This document shows, piece by piece, positions 7,459-18,355 of a stretch of DNA of 64,000 bases. How positions within the stretch are numbered: position 1 is the stretch's first letter; every line of letters starts with the position of its first letter. The notes below the pieces were generated by a model that had not been told where the DNA came from, made no database searches, and was given only the letters and a program-made list of their open reading frames with translations. The stretch is taken from NCBI RefSeq assembly GCF_036227405.1, contig NZ_CP109473.1, positions 4,278,001 through 4,342,000 of the forward strand. Reading direction: 5' to 3'. Position numbers and translations under genes: made by a program. This stretch comes from Streptomyces sp. NBC_01460. GTDB lineage: Bacteria; Actinomycetota; Actinomycetes; Streptomycetales; Streptomycetaceae.

Positions 7459-8583
7459 TCAGCGCGCGGACTCGTCCAGTGCGCGTTCCACGTCCGCCAG
7501 CAGGTCCTCGGGGTCCTCGGCGCCGACCGAGAACCTGATGAAGCCCTCCGGCACCGCGTCCCCGCCCCAGCGCGCCCGGCGCTCGGCGGTGGAGCGCAGT
7601 CCGCCGAAGCTGGTCGCGTCGTCGACCAACCGCAGTGCCGCGAGGAAGCGCTCGGCGCTGCCCTTGTCCGCCAGCACGAACGACACCACGGAGCCGAAGC
7701 GCCGCATCTGGCGCATGGCGACGGGGTACGAGGGGTCGCCGGGCAGGCCGGGGTAGCGCAGTCCCGTCACGTCGGTGCGCTCGGCCAGGGCCTCGGCGAG
7801 CAGCGACGCGGTCGCGCACTGGCGGTCGATCCGCAACTGCAGCGTGGCCAGGGAGCGGTGAGCGAGCCAGGCCTCCATGGGGCCAGGGATCGCGCCCACC
7901 ACCTTGCGCCAGCGCCGCACCCCCGAGATGAGCTCCGGATCCCGGCACGTCACATGGCCGAGAAGGATGTCCCCGTGCCCGGTCAGGCCCTTGGTGTCGC
8001 TGGCGACGGAGAAGTCCGCCCCCAGACCGAGGGGGCGCTGGCCGAGAGGGGTGGCCAGGGTGTTGTCCACCGCGACCAGTACGCCCGCGGCGTGCGCGGC
8101 TTCGACGAGCCTGCGCACATCACAGACGTCGAGACCGGGGTTGGACGGTGTCTCGATCCACAGCAGTTTCGCCCCGTCCAGGAGCTCCAGCTGGGCATCG
8201 CCGCCGGTCGGTGCGGTCCGCACCTCGACGCCGTACGCCTCCAGCTGCTCCCGCACCAGGGGGAGCGCCTGATAGCCGTCGTCCGGCAGGACCACGACGT
8301 CGCCGGTGCGCGCCTGGGACAGCAGCACGGCCGAGACGGCGGCCATCCCGGAGGCGAAGACCGTGGTGCCGACCTTCTCCCCCGGCGCCTCCAGCTCGCC
8401 GATGGCGCGCTCCAGACGGGTCCAGGTCGGATTCGTGTCCCGGCCGTAGGTGTAGGGGCCGACCGGATCGCCGGACAGATGGAAGTGAGCGGCGAAGACC
8501 GGACCGGGAAGGGTGGGCTCGTACTGCTCCGGTTCGGGCAGACCCGCCCGTACGGCCCGTGTCCCGTCACCCGTGGTGCTCAT
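7459..8583 (-). CDS. Cystathionine gamma-lyase (Cys/Met metabolism PLP-dependent enzyme)
   Basis: The 374-residue protein is a fold-type I PLP enzyme of the Cys/Met metabolism family. The PLP lysine is Lys198 in SDTKGLTGHGD, and the PLP-contacting YGRDTNPT and SGMAAVSAVLL segments are intact. Streptomyces annotate close relatives as cystathionine gamma-lyase, which splits cystathionine into cysteine, 2-oxobutyrate and ammonia in reverse transsulfuration; gamma-synthase or homocysteine-related activity cannot be excluded by sequence. It lies 60 bp after the small membrane protein gene in the same direction and is followed by a strong hairpin terminator. Cytoplasmic. Confidence 0.87.
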   Translation of the reverse strand: MSTTGDGTRAVRAGLPEPEQYEPTLPGPVFAAHFHLSGDPVGPYTYGRDTNPTWTRLERAIGELEAPGEKVGTTVFASGMAAVSAVLLSQARTGDVVVLPDDGYQALPLVREQLEAYGVEVRTAPTGGDAQLELLDGAKLLWIETPSNPGLDVCDVRRLVEAAHAAGVLVAVDNTLATPLGQRPLGLGADFSVASDTKGLTGHGDILLGHVTCRDPELISGVRRWRKVVGAIPGPMEAWLAHRSLATLQLRIDRQCATASLLAEALAERTDVTGLRYPGLPGDPSYPVAMRQMRRFGSVVSFVLADKGSAERFLAALRLVDDATSFGGLRSTAERRARWGGDAVPEGFIRFSVGAEDPEDLLADVERALDESAR

Positions 8584-8643
8584 GGTCGTCTCCTCGTCCC
8601 GCCGGTGTTCCAGTGGTCCTTCCGCGCGGTGTGACCAGGCGGA

Positions 8644-9021
8644 TCAGTCCTCGTCGGGGAGGACCACGTTGAGTGCCCAGGACACGACCGAGATGATCAG
8701 GCCACCCAGGACCGCGGTCCAGAAGCCGTCGACATGAAAGTTCAGATCGACGACGCCGGCCAGCCAGGAGGTGAGCATCAGCATCAGGGCGTTCACCACG
8801 AGTGTGATCAGCCCGAGCGTCAGAATGAAGAGGGGAAGCGTGAGGAGCTTCACGACGGGCTTGACGACGAAGTTCACCAGGCCGAACAACAGGGCCACCA
8901 GGATCAGCGTGAGTGCCTTGCGCCCGGTGTTGTCCCCGGTCAGCGTGATGTCGTTGAGCAACCAGATGGCTACGGCCAGAGCACCCGCGTTGGCGATCGT
9001 CTTGACTACGAAATTCTTCAT
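8644..9021 (-). CDS. Phage holin family / DUF4-TM (mycobacterial-type four-TM) membrane protein
   Basis: A 125-residue protein with four hydrophobic helices: VVKTIANAGALAVAIWLL, ALTLILVALLFGLVNFVV, LPLFILTLGLITLVVNALML and FWTAVLGGLIISVVSWALNVVL. This layout matches PF04020, annotated as phage holin family but widespread on actinobacterial chromosomes outside prophages. I use the ATG at 9021 (MKNFVVKTIANAGA), the conserved start in relatives; an ATG at 9042 is also possible. No lysis genes are near, so holin function is unlikely. It is divergent from the cupin gene and upstream of the cystathionine lyase gene. Role unknown. Confidence 0.85.
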   Translation of the reverse strand: MKNFVVKTIANAGALAVAIWLLNDITLTGDNTGRKALTLILVALLFGLVNFVVKPVVKLLTLPLFILTLGLITLVVNALMLMLTSWLAGVVDLNFHVDGFWTAVLGGLIISVVSWALNVVLPDED

Positions 9022-9096
9022 GTGTCTGATCGTGGCAGACATGATCGATGGTGGTCACCGTCGGGACAGGGCGGCACGGATGCGAGGGGCGGACGG

Positions 9097-9417
9097 ATGA
9101 TGAAGGCATTCAGACTGGACGAGCTTGAGGCGGAACGGGCTGCCAATGACGGCGCCTATCTGCAGTTCATCCGGGAACGCAACATGTCCGTCGGCCTCTA
9201 CGCCCTGGACGCCGGGGCGCTCGATCCCCAGCAGCCGCACGGACAGGACGAGGTGTACTTCGTCGTCAGCGGACGCGCCTCGATCACGGTCGGCACGGAG
9301 ACCACGCAGGTGGGACGGGGAAGCGTCGTCTACGTGCCCGCGGGGGCGGCCCACAAGTTCCACCACGTCACCGAGGACCTCCGGGTCATGGTGGTCTTCT
9401 CCCCGCCGGAGGGCTGA
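9097..9417 (+). CDS. Small cupin domain protein
   Basis: A 106-residue single cupin barrel. The two cupin motifs are readable: PHGQDEVYFVVSGRASITVG (motif 1, with the HxxDExxxVxxG pattern) and GSVVYVPAGAAHKFHHVTED (motif 2, PxxxxHxxxN-like with an extra His pair). The His and Glu metal ligands are therefore largely present. The tandem ATGs at 9097 and 9100 are both possible starts after a weak GGGCGG site. It is divergent from the holin-like gene with 75 bp between. Such small cupins may be isomerases, dioxygenases or ligand-binding proteins; nothing here discriminates. Confidence 0.85.
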   Translation: MMKAFRLDELEAERAANDGAYLQFIRERNMSVGLYALDAGALDPQQPHGQDEVYFVVSGRASITVGTETTQVGRGSVVYVPAGAAHKFHHVTEDLRVMVVFSPPEG

Positions 9418-9657
9418 GCAGCCAGCTCAAAGGCGGCACCTCAAGGGCGACCGCCCCAGGGCAGCACGCAGGGCATGCACCAGGGCGGCCACTTCAAGGG
9501 CTACGCCGGCACCGCGCTCCCCCGGGTAGGGCGGTCCACCGGCCCCAGGGTTCCCTAGGGGATCGTTCAGGGGACTTCAAGGGATCCCGGACCCCCGTCC
9601 GCCATCCCCGCGCCTCTAGCATCGGAGCAAGGAACTCAGAGAGACGAGGTAGCGGCG

Positions 9658-9873
9658 ATGGCGGTGCGGGAGATTTTCGCGGGGATGCCCTGGTGGGTCA
9701 AGTGGGTCGCGGTGCCCCTCATCGCGATCGTGGTGTTCGGTGGGCTGATCGCCAGTGTGGTCGGCTTCGTCATCGGCCTCCTCTTCAAGGCGCTGGTCTT
9801 CGTCGTCCTCGTGGGCGGCCTGATCTTCGTCGTACGCAAGTTCATGTCCTCGTCCGAGCGCAGCGACTGGTAG
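9658..9873 (+). CDS. DUF5326 family small membrane protein
   Basis: A 71-residue protein: a short head MAVREIFAGMPWWVKW, then two packed hydrophobic helices (VAVPLIAIVVFGGLIASVVGFVIGLL and ALVFVVLVGGLIFVV), then a basic/polar tail RKFMSSSERSDW. This matches the DUF5326 family restricted to Streptomyces and relatives. The ATG is preceded by a purine-rich GAGGTAG. A TAGCAT hexamer at 9617-9622 could be its -10 box. Function is unknown; the end is likely cytoplasmic by the positive-inside rule. Confidence 0.85.
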   Translation: MAVREIFAGMPWWVKWVAVPLIAIVVFGGLIASVVGFVIGLLFKALVFVVLVGGLIFVVRKFMSSSERSDW

Positions 9874-10177
9874 CTGCGGCGGAGGCGGATACCGGCCCGG
9901 GTGGAGCGGGAATTGTGACGGAGAGTGACGTGCCGCGTGGCGGGCACCCACTCCGTGATTAGCCCAGCTGAGCTAAGTCCAGGACGAAACCTCTCTCCTG
10001 GACGTGCACGCCGATACAGTGGCGTACCGCTGCCGCCAGCTGGGAAATGACGGTCCGTCACCATCCTGCCCAGTGGTTTGTGCGACCGTCCGGTCTCCGG
10101 ACCCCAGGCTCGCGGCGCCCGTGGGGGCGGCCTCCGCGGGAGGGCTGACAGCCCGTCACCATGCCTGGGGGCGACCT
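9874..10177. other. 304-bp leader/promoter region of ssgR
   Basis: No gene is supported. It contains an 8-bp perfect inverted repeat (GTCCAGGA 9977-9984, TCCTGGAC 9996-10003) that could terminate the preceding gene or be an operator. The open frame extending ssgR upstream to 10004 has no conserved protein features. Regulators such as AdpA would be expected to act hereabouts but I do not see a decisive site. Confidence 0.5.
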
Positions 10178-10945
10178 GTGACCACGGCATCGAGTACCGC
10201 TGTCCCGACGTTGATCGGTTCGGTTCAGCGCGCGTTGAGACTTATGGAGGCTGTGGGCACGCATCGGGACGGTGCCCCGGCGAAGCAGCTCGCCCGGGAG
10301 GCCGGGCTTCCCCTCCCCACCGCCTATCACCTGCTGCGGACCCTGACCCATGAGGGCTATCTGCGCAGGGAGAACGGCGTCTTCCTGTTCGGTGCCGCGG
10401 CTCAACGGCTGAGCGGTGGCCCGGCGACCCCGCGTCCGGGAGTGATCGTCGACTCGCTCGCGCACTGGGCGGACGTCATCGGGGCCCCTGTGTACTGCGC
10501 CCTGTACAAGGATGGCGAGATCGAGATGGTCGCCGTCGCGGACACCCCCGCTGTTCCCGCGGTGCGCGAGTGGGCCTCGTTCCGTGAGACGGGCCATGCC
10601 CACGCCCTCGGCCAGTGCCTCCTGGGGCAGCTCGACGAGCGGGCGCGTGAGGATCATCTGGACCGCCACCCCGTCCGGCCGCTGACCCGTTACTCCGTGA
10701 GAGACCGTCAGGCGTTGCTGACCCGACTGAGATCGATGAAACGTACGGAACCGGTCATCGAACGCCAGGAGTACGCCATGGGAACGGTCTGTGCGGCCAT
10801 TCCGATCACTGTCGGTTCGGCTGTGGCGGCGATGGCTGTTTCTCTCCCCCTGCACCAAGAAGAACGGTTGCTCCCCGCAGTCGAACAACTACGCTGCGAA
10901 GTGACCACCCTCTTGCGCTCGTTCGTGTTCTCTATCAGTATCTGA
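10178..10945 (+). CDS. ssgR: SsgR, IclR-type transcriptional activator of ssgA
   Basis: A 255-residue IclR family regulator. The N-terminal winged helix reads IGSVQRALRLMEAVGTHRDG, then PAKQLAREAGLPLPTAYHLL and RTLTHEGYLRR; the rest is the GAF-like effector domain (ADVIGAPVYCALYKDGEIEM ... GQCLLGQL ... MGTVCAAIPI). GTG 10178 has GGGGG upstream and matches the conserved start. Identification rests on its position 101 bp before ssgA in the same direction, the arrangement described for S. coelicolor, where SsgR is needed for ssgA transcription. Acts in the cytoplasm as a developmental switch for sporulation-specific division. Confidence 0.92.
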   Translation: MTTASSTAVPTLIGSVQRALRLMEAVGTHRDGAPAKQLAREAGLPLPTAYHLLRTLTHEGYLRRENGVFLFGAAAQRLSGGPATPRPGVIVDSLAHWADVIGAPVYCALYKDGEIEMVAVADTPAVPAVREWASFRETGHAHALGQCLLGQLDERAREDHLDRHPVRPLTRYSVRDRQALLTRLRSMKRTEPVIERQEYAMGTVCAAIPITVGSAVAAMAVSLPLHQEERLLPAVEQLRCEVTTLLRSFVFSISI

Positions 10946-11046
10946 AAAATCACTCCTTGTGATCTGCTATCGCGTGCACCACGATGGCGTCAATAGGGCC
11001 ATGGGGGATCATTCCTGGCCAGATTCATCTACTGCGGGGTTGAACG

Positions 11047-11484
11047 ATGCGCGAGTCGGTTCAAGCAGAGGTCATGATGAGCTTCCTCGTCTCCGAGGAG
11101 CTCTCCTTCCGTATTCCGGTGGAGCTCCGGTACGAGGTCAGTGATCCGTACGCGATCCGGATGACCTTCCACCTGCCCGGAGACGCCCCCGTCACCTGGG
11201 CGTTCGGCCGCGAGTTGCTGCTCGACGGTCTCAACAGCCCCAGTGGTGACGGTGATGTGCACATCGGCCCGACCGAGCCCGAAGGGCTGTCGGATGTGCA
11301 CATCCGCCTTCAGGTCGGCGCGGACCGTGCGCTCTTCAGGGCCGGTACGGCGCCTCTTGTGGCCTTCCTCGACCGGACGGACAAGCTGGTGCCGCTGGGG
11401 CAGGAGCACACGCTGGGTGACTTCGACGGCAATCTGGAAGAGGCGCTGGGACGCATCCTCGCCAAGGAACAGAACGCCGGCTGA
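11047..11484 (+). CDS. ssgA: SsgA, sporulation-specific cell division activator
   Basis: A 145-residue SsgA-like protein. It begins MRESVQAEVMMSFLVSEELS, which I recognise as the SsgA N-terminus of S. griseus, and keeps the family core FRIPVELRYE, DPYAIRMTFHLPGD, WAFGRELLLDG and AFLDRTDKLVPLGQE. SsgA promotes septation and branching and helps localise SsgB, which recruits FtsZ for sporulation septa. It has no catalytic site. The SsgR gene directly upstream explains its control. It is the true SsgA rather than another SsgA-like paralogue because of the start sequence, length and neighbour. Convergent with the YibE/F gene; a weak hairpin (GGGGCA/TGCCCC, 11524-11544) lies between. Confidence 0.97.
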   Translation: MRESVQAEVMMSFLVSEELSFRIPVELRYEVSDPYAIRMTFHLPGDAPVTWAFGRELLLDGLNSPSGDGDVHIGPTEPEGLSDVHIRLQVGADRALFRAGTAPLVAFLDRTDKLVPLGQEHTLGDFDGNLEEALGRILAKEQNAG

Positions 11485-11547
11485 GCAGGAGGGTCCGGCT
11501 GAACATCGAACACCGGCGGCCCTGGGGCATGCGTCCGGTGCCCCGGC

Positions 11548-12903
11548 TCACGCCTTGCGGCGTCGACCCCTCCCGGTCCGTGCGGGTGCAGGAGCTCCGG
11601 CTTCCGCGCCGAGCCCCGTGCGGTCCGCGGAGACCACCAGGGCCGCGAGCACCGTCGTCACCGGCACCGAGGCGACCAGCCCGATCGACCCGACCAGCGT
11701 GCGGACGATCTCCTCCGCGACCAGTTCGCTGTTGGCCACCGTGCCCACGCTGCTCTGCGCGATGGAGAAGAGCAGCAACAAGGGAAGCGCCGCGCCCGCG
11801 TAGGCGAGCACGAGGGTGTTGACGACGGAGGCGATGTGGTCGCGGCCGATCCGGATGCCCGCCCGGTAGAGCCCGCGCACGCCCATCCTCGGGTCGGCCT
11901 GGTGCAGTTCCCAGACGGCCGACGTCTGGGTGACGGTCACGTCGTCGAGCACTCCGAGAGATCCGATGATCACACCGGCCAGGAGCAGGCCGCTCATGTC
12001 GATGTCCGGGTACAGCCCGTGGATGAGGCCGGTGTTGTCGTCCGTGTTGCCGGACAGGCTCGCCCATCCGATGAACAGGGAGCCCAGCAGCCCGATCAGC
12101 AGCAGCGAGATGAGCGTGCCGATCACGGCCACCGAGGTACGGGCCGTCAGGCCGTGACAGGTGTAGAGGGCGATGAGCATGATGGCGCTCGCCCCGATCA
12201 CGGCGACGACCAGCGGATTCGACCCCTGCAGGATCGCCGGAAGGATGAACAGGGTCAGCACGCCGAACGAGACGGCGAGGGCGATCAGCGCCATCAGCCC
12301 ACGCAGCCTGCCCACCACGACCACCGCGACGGCGAAGATTCCCGCGAGCAGCGCCATCGGCACCGTGCGGTCCACATCGGTGACGGAGTACTGCAGGTCA
12401 CGGGGCGCGTCCGGCGCGTACGCCACGACCACCCCCTGGCCCTCGTGCAGTTGCCGCGGTGCGTCGGGCTGGATGACCTCGACGAACGTACGGCCCTTGT
12501 CCTCACCGGTCGTCACCTCGACGGTGGCCTTCTTGCACTCTCCCGTCCGCTCGTTGACGGCCTCCCGGCCCGAGGGAGTGGAGGTGTCGCCGGTCGGCGG
12601 CACCTGTGAGGCGTTGACGTCCGCGCAGTCGACCGCCACGACCTTCGTCACCCGCCCGTCCTGGGTCTGCCGGTCGAAGCCGACACCGGTGCGTTCGTGG
12701 GCGGGTGCTCCACCCGGCCAGAACGCCACGAGACCGACCAGGACCGCGGTGGCGAAGGGGATCACCACGGCCGCGATGACCTTGCGCAGATGCTTGGACA
12801 CGGGCGCGGCGGGGCCGTGGCTGTGTGTGTGGCCGTGCGCATGACTCTGCGTGCTGCCTGAGGCGGGGCCGTGGGGTTCGGGGGCGCTTCCGGGGGACGT
12901 CAC
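11548..12903 (-). CDS. YibE/F family integral membrane protein
   Basis: A 451-residue membrane protein. The N-terminus is His-rich (SHAHGHTHSHG), followed by one helix (VIAAVVIPFATAVLVGLVAFW), an extracytoplasmic beta-rich domain at about residues 70-190, then at least seven helices including MALIALAVSFGVLTLFILP, AGVIIGSLGVLDDVTVTQTSAVWEL and LVLAYAGAALPLLLLF. The LDDVTxTQ segment is a signature of the YibE/F family. GTG 12903 is the likely start: the open frame to 13044 would run through the thiC riboswitch on the other strand. The His-rich leader suggests metal contact, but the family has no settled function. Divergent from thiC. Confidence 0.88.
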   Translation of the reverse strand: MTSPGSAPEPHGPASGSTQSHAHGHTHSHGPAAPVSKHLRKVIAAVVIPFATAVLVGLVAFWPGGAPAHERTGVGFDRQTQDGRVTKVVAVDCADVNASQVPPTGDTSTPSGREAVNERTGECKKATVEVTTGEDKGRTFVEVIQPDAPRQLHEGQGVVVAYAPDAPRDLQYSVTDVDRTVPMALLAGIFAVAVVVVGRLRGLMALIALAVSFGVLTLFILPAILQGSNPLVVAVIGASAIMLIALYTCHGLTARTSVAVIGTLISLLLIGLLGSLFIGWASLSGNTDDNTGLIHGLYPDIDMSGLLLAGVIIGSLGVLDDVTVTQTSAVWELHQADPRMGVRGLYRAGIRIGRDHIASVVNTLVLAYAGAALPLLLLFSIAQSSVGTVANSELVAEEIVRTLVGSIGLVASVPVTTVLAALVVSADRTGLGAEAGAPAPARTGRGRRRKA

Positions 12904-12982
12904 CCCGCGATCATCCCAAGAACGGGGGAGGCCCTCTGGCCAGCACGCCAGACGGGAGGTTAGCGTGGGGGCACATTTGCAC

Positions 12983-14903
<1,921 letters not shown>

Positions 14904-14909
14904 CCTCCG

Positions 14910-14930
14910 CGCCCACGCGGCTCGTGGGCG
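14910..14930 (+). terminator. Hairpin downstream of thiC
   Basis: An 8-bp perfect stem (CGCCCACG at 14910-14917, CGTGGGCG at 14923-14930, 5-nt loop) 7 bp past the thiC stop codon; a plausible factor-independent terminator. Confidence 0.6.
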
Positions 14931-15003
14931 GCGGCGCCGTCCCGGCCCCTACGGCGATGCCGTCCCTGCCCGACGGCGGGGGCGGCGCCCGGGCCCGGCC
15001 AGA

Positions 15004-15822
15004 TCACTCCGGCTGGTGCTCCGGGCCGCCGAAGTCCGGGCTGGTGAAGTCGGGGCTGGTGAAGGTCGGGCGCGGGCCGGCCGAAGGGCCGTCCTCCGGC
15101 CCGGAGAAGTCGGGCCTGCTGTAGCCGATCTTCGGGATCCGGTTGACCGAGCGGTGCGGCGTCCGCGACGCGGGCCCCGCCGTGGGGTCGGCCAGGGCGT
15201 CTCGGAAGAAGGGCAGGATGCCGCGTTCCAGCAGGGCGTGGCGCCAGGCCTCCCGGGCGCGCGCGACGTCCTCGGGCAGTTCCTCCTCCTCGTCCACGGC
15301 GGGCAGCGCGGTGGCGCCGTTACGCAGGGCCGTGACGAGGAGCCCCACCGCGGCGACGAGGATGGCCGCCGCGGCGACGGCCGCGAAGAACCAGCCGGCG
15401 GCGACCATGGTCCGGGCGAAGGCCGGAGCGGGTCTGAGCGCCGTGAGCGGGTATCCGATCAGCAGGAATATCAGGGCGGCCGCACCCGCGAGGACGGGCG
15501 CCAGCACGGCGATCACCGCCAGGGTCCCGGCCCCCGCGGTCTCGGCCTCGTCGGTGGCGGTTCCCGGCACCGACGCGTGGGCATCCGTGTCGTCCGGCCC
15601 GCGGAGCTCGCCGCGGACCTTCACGTAGTGGTCGTACTCGGTGGCGGCCGCCGCCGTGATCAGGGGCGTGGCGTTGAACGCCATCGTCCGCAGCTGTTCC
15701 GTGTTGAGACGGTCGCCGACTCCGTCCAGATCCGGGCGTTCGTGGGCGTGACGCAGCGCGTCGGCAAGGATCCGCTCGTACTCGGGGCGGTCCTCGGCCA
15801 GCAGGTGCGGAGCGCTTTTCAT
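15004..15822 (-). CDS. Conserved actinobacterial membrane protein, function unknown
   Basis: A 272-residue protein that I do not recognise by function. Seen in it: a soluble acidic N-terminus (about 95 residues), two adjacent transmembrane helices (LAVIAVLAPVLAGAAALIFLLIG and MVAAGWFFAAVAAAAILVAAV with the start of a third), an acidic VDEEEELPEDVARAREAWRHALLERG segment, and a Pro/Ser/Asp-rich tail with a repeated SPDF (TSPDFTSPDFGGPEH). ATG 15822 is preferred over 15828 because the GGGGG ribosome site is then six bases away. Faces thiC convergently. The tail repeat could be an interaction or low-complexity linker. Confidence 0.72.
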   Translation of the reverse strand: MKSAPHLLAEDRPEYERILADALRHAHERPDLDGVGDRLNTEQLRTMAFNATPLITAAAATEYDHYVKVRGELRGPDDTDAHASVPGTATDEAETAGAGTLAVIAVLAPVLAGAAALIFLLIGYPLTALRPAPAFARTMVAAGWFFAAVAAAAILVAAVGLLVTALRNGATALPAVDEEEELPEDVARAREAWRHALLERGILPFFRDALADPTAGPASRTPHRSVNRIPKIGYSRPDFSGPEDGPSAGPRPTFTSPDFTSPDFGGPEHQPE

Positions 15823-16009
15823 CTGCATCCCCCGATGCTCCGTAGGGCCTGACCGACCGTGCGGGCCGGGCGATCGGGCGGAAACGGAGGAGAGCCTGCT
15901 ACTGATACGCCGATGGTAGAGCGCGTACGGCGCGGGGTGACAGGGGGTTTCCGGAAATAGGCCCAGCAGTCGACGCCGTCAGGTGGTGAAGCGTCTTCCC
16001 CGGCAGCCG

Positions 16010-17068
16010 TCAGCCATGCAGGGGAAGTTGGACGACCAGCAGCTTTCCGGCCATGGTCACTCCGCCGTCCATGGCGATGGCGAGCCCCTCCGCGTAGACG
16101 TGCGGGCCGTCGACCACGGGCCGGGGCACGTCCTCGCCTTCCTCGGACCCGACCTCGCCGAGCAGGTACGGAATGGGGCTGTGGCCGTGGACGACGCGCT
16201 GGCCGCCGTACGTCGCCATCAGCTCGCGGACGGCCTGTGCGCCGCCCTCGTCCCGGAAGGCGAACCGCTTGGTGAGCTTGCGGAAGAGGTCCCAGCACTC
16301 GTCGGCGTCGTTCCGCGTGAGAATGGCGTGCACCGTGTCGTTGACGTCCTCGATGGTGGACCCGTAGTCGAGGTACGCCGTCGTGTCGGAGTGCATCAGC
16401 AGATGCCCGTCCTCCTCGACGACCGCGTCGAGCCGGGCCATCCACTGGAGATGGACGTCCTGGAGCCGCTCCATGTCCGTCTTCTGGCCGCCGTTGAGCA
16501 GCCAGGCGGCCTGGAAGGTCGCCGTTCCCGCCCCGGAGTTCACCGGGGTGTCGCCGAACCGCTTGGCGCCGAGCAGGAGCAGTTCGTGGTTGCCCATGAG
16601 GGCCTTGCAGTACCCGCCTGCCGCCGCGGCCTCCGCGGAGAGGCGCATGACCAGGTCGATGACCCCGATTCCGTCCGGACCGCGGTCGGTGAAGTCGCCG
16701 AGGAACCAGAGCCTGGCGTTGCCGGCCGCCCACCGGCCGTCGGCGTCGACGAGGCCCTGTTGGTGCAGGGCGCCCAGGAGCTCGTCCAGGTAACCATGGA
16801 CGTCGCCGACGACGTACAGCGGGCCGCGGCCGGAGCCGTCGGCGGTCCGCGTCCCGGGAACGGTCCGCACTTGGACGGTGTCGCCCCGGTTGATCACAGG
16901 CAGGTCGCGCTCGGTGGGGGTGTACCCCTCCGGAGGCTCGTCGCCCACCACGACGTTGCCCGGGTGCGGCGGGCGCGGCTCCATCGGCACCTGCGCATAC
17001 GGCGGTACGCGGAAGTCACGCAACGTCGCTGTCCGCACCACGGGTTCCTGACCGGCCCCCTGAGTCAT
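16010..17068 (-). CDS. Metallophosphoesterase (calcineurin-like, Ser/Thr phosphatase fold)
   Basis: The 352-residue protein has a complete metallophosphoesterase core: GDVHG (Asp89, His91), GDFTDRG at 124-130, GNHE at 159-162, and a distal VHGHSPIPY. The first 80 residues are a Pro-rich extension (VPPYAQVPMEPRPPHPGN) before the catalytic domain. ATG 17068 follows GGAGGGG. The full set of metal ligands predicts a working dinuclear phosphatase; substrates could be phosphoproteins, dinucleoside polyphosphates or cyclic nucleotides. It stands alone between the membrane protein gene and the LacI gene, all leftward, with gaps over 170 bp. Confidence 0.88.
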   Translation of the reverse strand: MTQGAGQEPVVRTATLRDFRVPPYAQVPMEPRPPHPGNVVVGDEPPEGYTPTERDLPVINRGDTVQVRTVPGTRTADGSGRGPLYVVGDVHGYLDELLGALHQQGLVDADGRWAAGNARLWFLGDFTDRGPDGIGVIDLVMRLSAEAAAAGGYCKALMGNHELLLLGAKRFGDTPVNSGAGTATFQAAWLLNGGQKTDMERLQDVHLQWMARLDAVVEEDGHLLMHSDTTAYLDYGSTIEDVNDTVHAILTRNDADECWDLFRKLTKRFAFRDEGGAQAVRELMATYGGQRVVHGHSPIPYLLGEVGSEEGEDVPRPVVDGPHVYAEGLAIAMDGGVTMAGKLLVVQLPLHG

Positions 17069-17242
17069 CGACCCCTCCACCACCGTCGCGCCTCCGTACA
17101 CCTGACGGGCCCTGCCTGGTAGAGGTGGTCCGCGGTGTCGTGCGCCCATCATAGGAATGCGGATCGTGCTGTGTGACGCACCAGGGGTGGTGAATCCGTG
17201 CGCACACCTGGTTCATCGGCCGTTTGGTCCGGATTAATCCGA

Positions 17243-18355
17243 TCAATCCCCGGCGGGCGATCGAGGCGGGCTGACGGTGGTGCGCGGAGGACGCCGCTGC
17301 GAGGACGTCCGGACGATGAGCTCCGTCGGTATCACCTGCTCCACCGGCCCGTCGTGTTCGACTCCTTCGATGGCATCGATGAGGAGCTGGACGACCGCCG
17401 TGCCGATCCTGCGGGGCTTCAGCGAGAGTGTCGTGATGGGGGGTTCGGTCGACGCGTACACCGTGGACTCGCTGCAGCAGACCAGCAGGAGGTCCTCGGG
17501 GACCCGCAGACCGTAGCGGCGCGCGGCGGCGAGCAGATCGGTGCCGTTGGGGTCGAAGAGCCCGTAGACGGCGTCCGGACGGTCGGGGCGGGCGAGGAGG
17601 CGGTCCGCGGCGACGGCACCCGCGCAGGGGTCGTGGGCCGGATAGGACTCGTAGACCGGATCCTGGCCGACCCGCTCGCACCAGTGGAGGTAGGCGGTGG
17701 TGGAGAGCCGGGTGTACGTGTCGGTGGTGGTGCCGGTCAGCAGCCCGATACGGCGGGCCCCGGCGGCCGCGAGATGGTCCAGGAGGTCCAGGACGGCGGC
17801 CCGGTGGTCGTTGTCGACCCAGGCGGTGACCGGCAGCGTGCCGGCCGGGCGTCCGTCGGAGACGACGGGCAGGCCCTGGCGCACGAGTTCGGTGACCACC
17901 GGGTCCTGGTCGGAGGGGTCGATGACGACCGTTCCGTCGAGTGCGACGTTCGACCAGACGTCGTGGCGCGAGGTGGCCGGAAGGATCACGAGGGCGTAGC
18001 CGCGGGCGAGAGCCGCCGATGTGGCGGCTCTCGCCATCTCCGCGAAGTACGCGAACTCGGTGAAGGTGAAAGGTTCATCCCCGTACGTGGTCACGGTCAG
18101 GCCGATGAGCCCCGACTTGCCGGTGCGGAGGGTACGGGCCGCCGCGGACGGGCGGTAGCCCAGCCGTTCGGCGACCTCGCGGACATGGCGGCGGGTGGCG
18201 TCCGGGAGCCTGCCCTTGCCGTTGAGCGCGTCGGACACGGTCGTGATGGAGACCCCGGCCGCCGCGGCTACATCCCGGATCCCCGCCCGTCCCTGTCGGC
18301 CGCTGCGCCGGGGCGTCTCTGTCCGGCTCACCTGGTGCTTCCCTGCTGCTGTCAT
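17243..18355 (-). CDS. LacI family transcriptional regulator
   Basis: A 370-residue LacI/GalR protein. The hinged HTH reads GIRDVAAAAGVSITTVSDAL then NGKGRLPDATRRHVREVAER and LGYRPSAAARTLRTG. The C-terminal two-lobed sugar-binding-like domain starts at IGLTVTTYGDEPF and includes DGTVVIDPSDQDP, VDNDHRAAV, GLLTGTTTDTYTR and ITTLSLKPRRIG. The N-terminal 25 residues are basic. It is divergent from the aminotransferase gene across a 404-bp gap, which may carry its operator; no sugar operon is next to it. Effector unknown. Confidence 0.92.
   Translation of the reverse strand: MTAAGKHQVSRTETPRRSGRQGRAGIRDVAAAAGVSITTVSDALNGKGRLPDATRRHVREVAERLGYRPSAAARTLRTGKSGLIGLTVTTYGDEPFTFTEFAYFAEMARAATSAALARGYALVILPATSRHDVWSNVALDGTVVIDPSDQDPVVTELVRQGLPVVSDGRPAGTLPVTAWVDNDHRAAVLDLLDHLAAAGARRIGLLTGTTTDTYTRLSTTAYLHWCERVGQDPVYESYPAHDPCAGAVAADRLLARPDRPDAVYGLFDPNGTDLLAAARRYGLRVPEDLLLVCCSESTVYASTEPPITTLSLKPRRIGTAVVQLLIDAIEGVEHDGPVEQVIPTELIVRTSSQRRPPRTTVSPPRSPAGD

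Noticed and set aside
6918..7538. Plus-strand open frame with GVMPL repeats
   Set aside because: Its repeats are only the 15-bp minisatellite read in frame; no start signal, and it is antisense to the LysR gene start.
8644..9021. Prophage remnant, suggested by the holin family name
   Set aside because: No other phage genes near; this holin-like family is a normal chromosomal membrane protein in actinobacteria.
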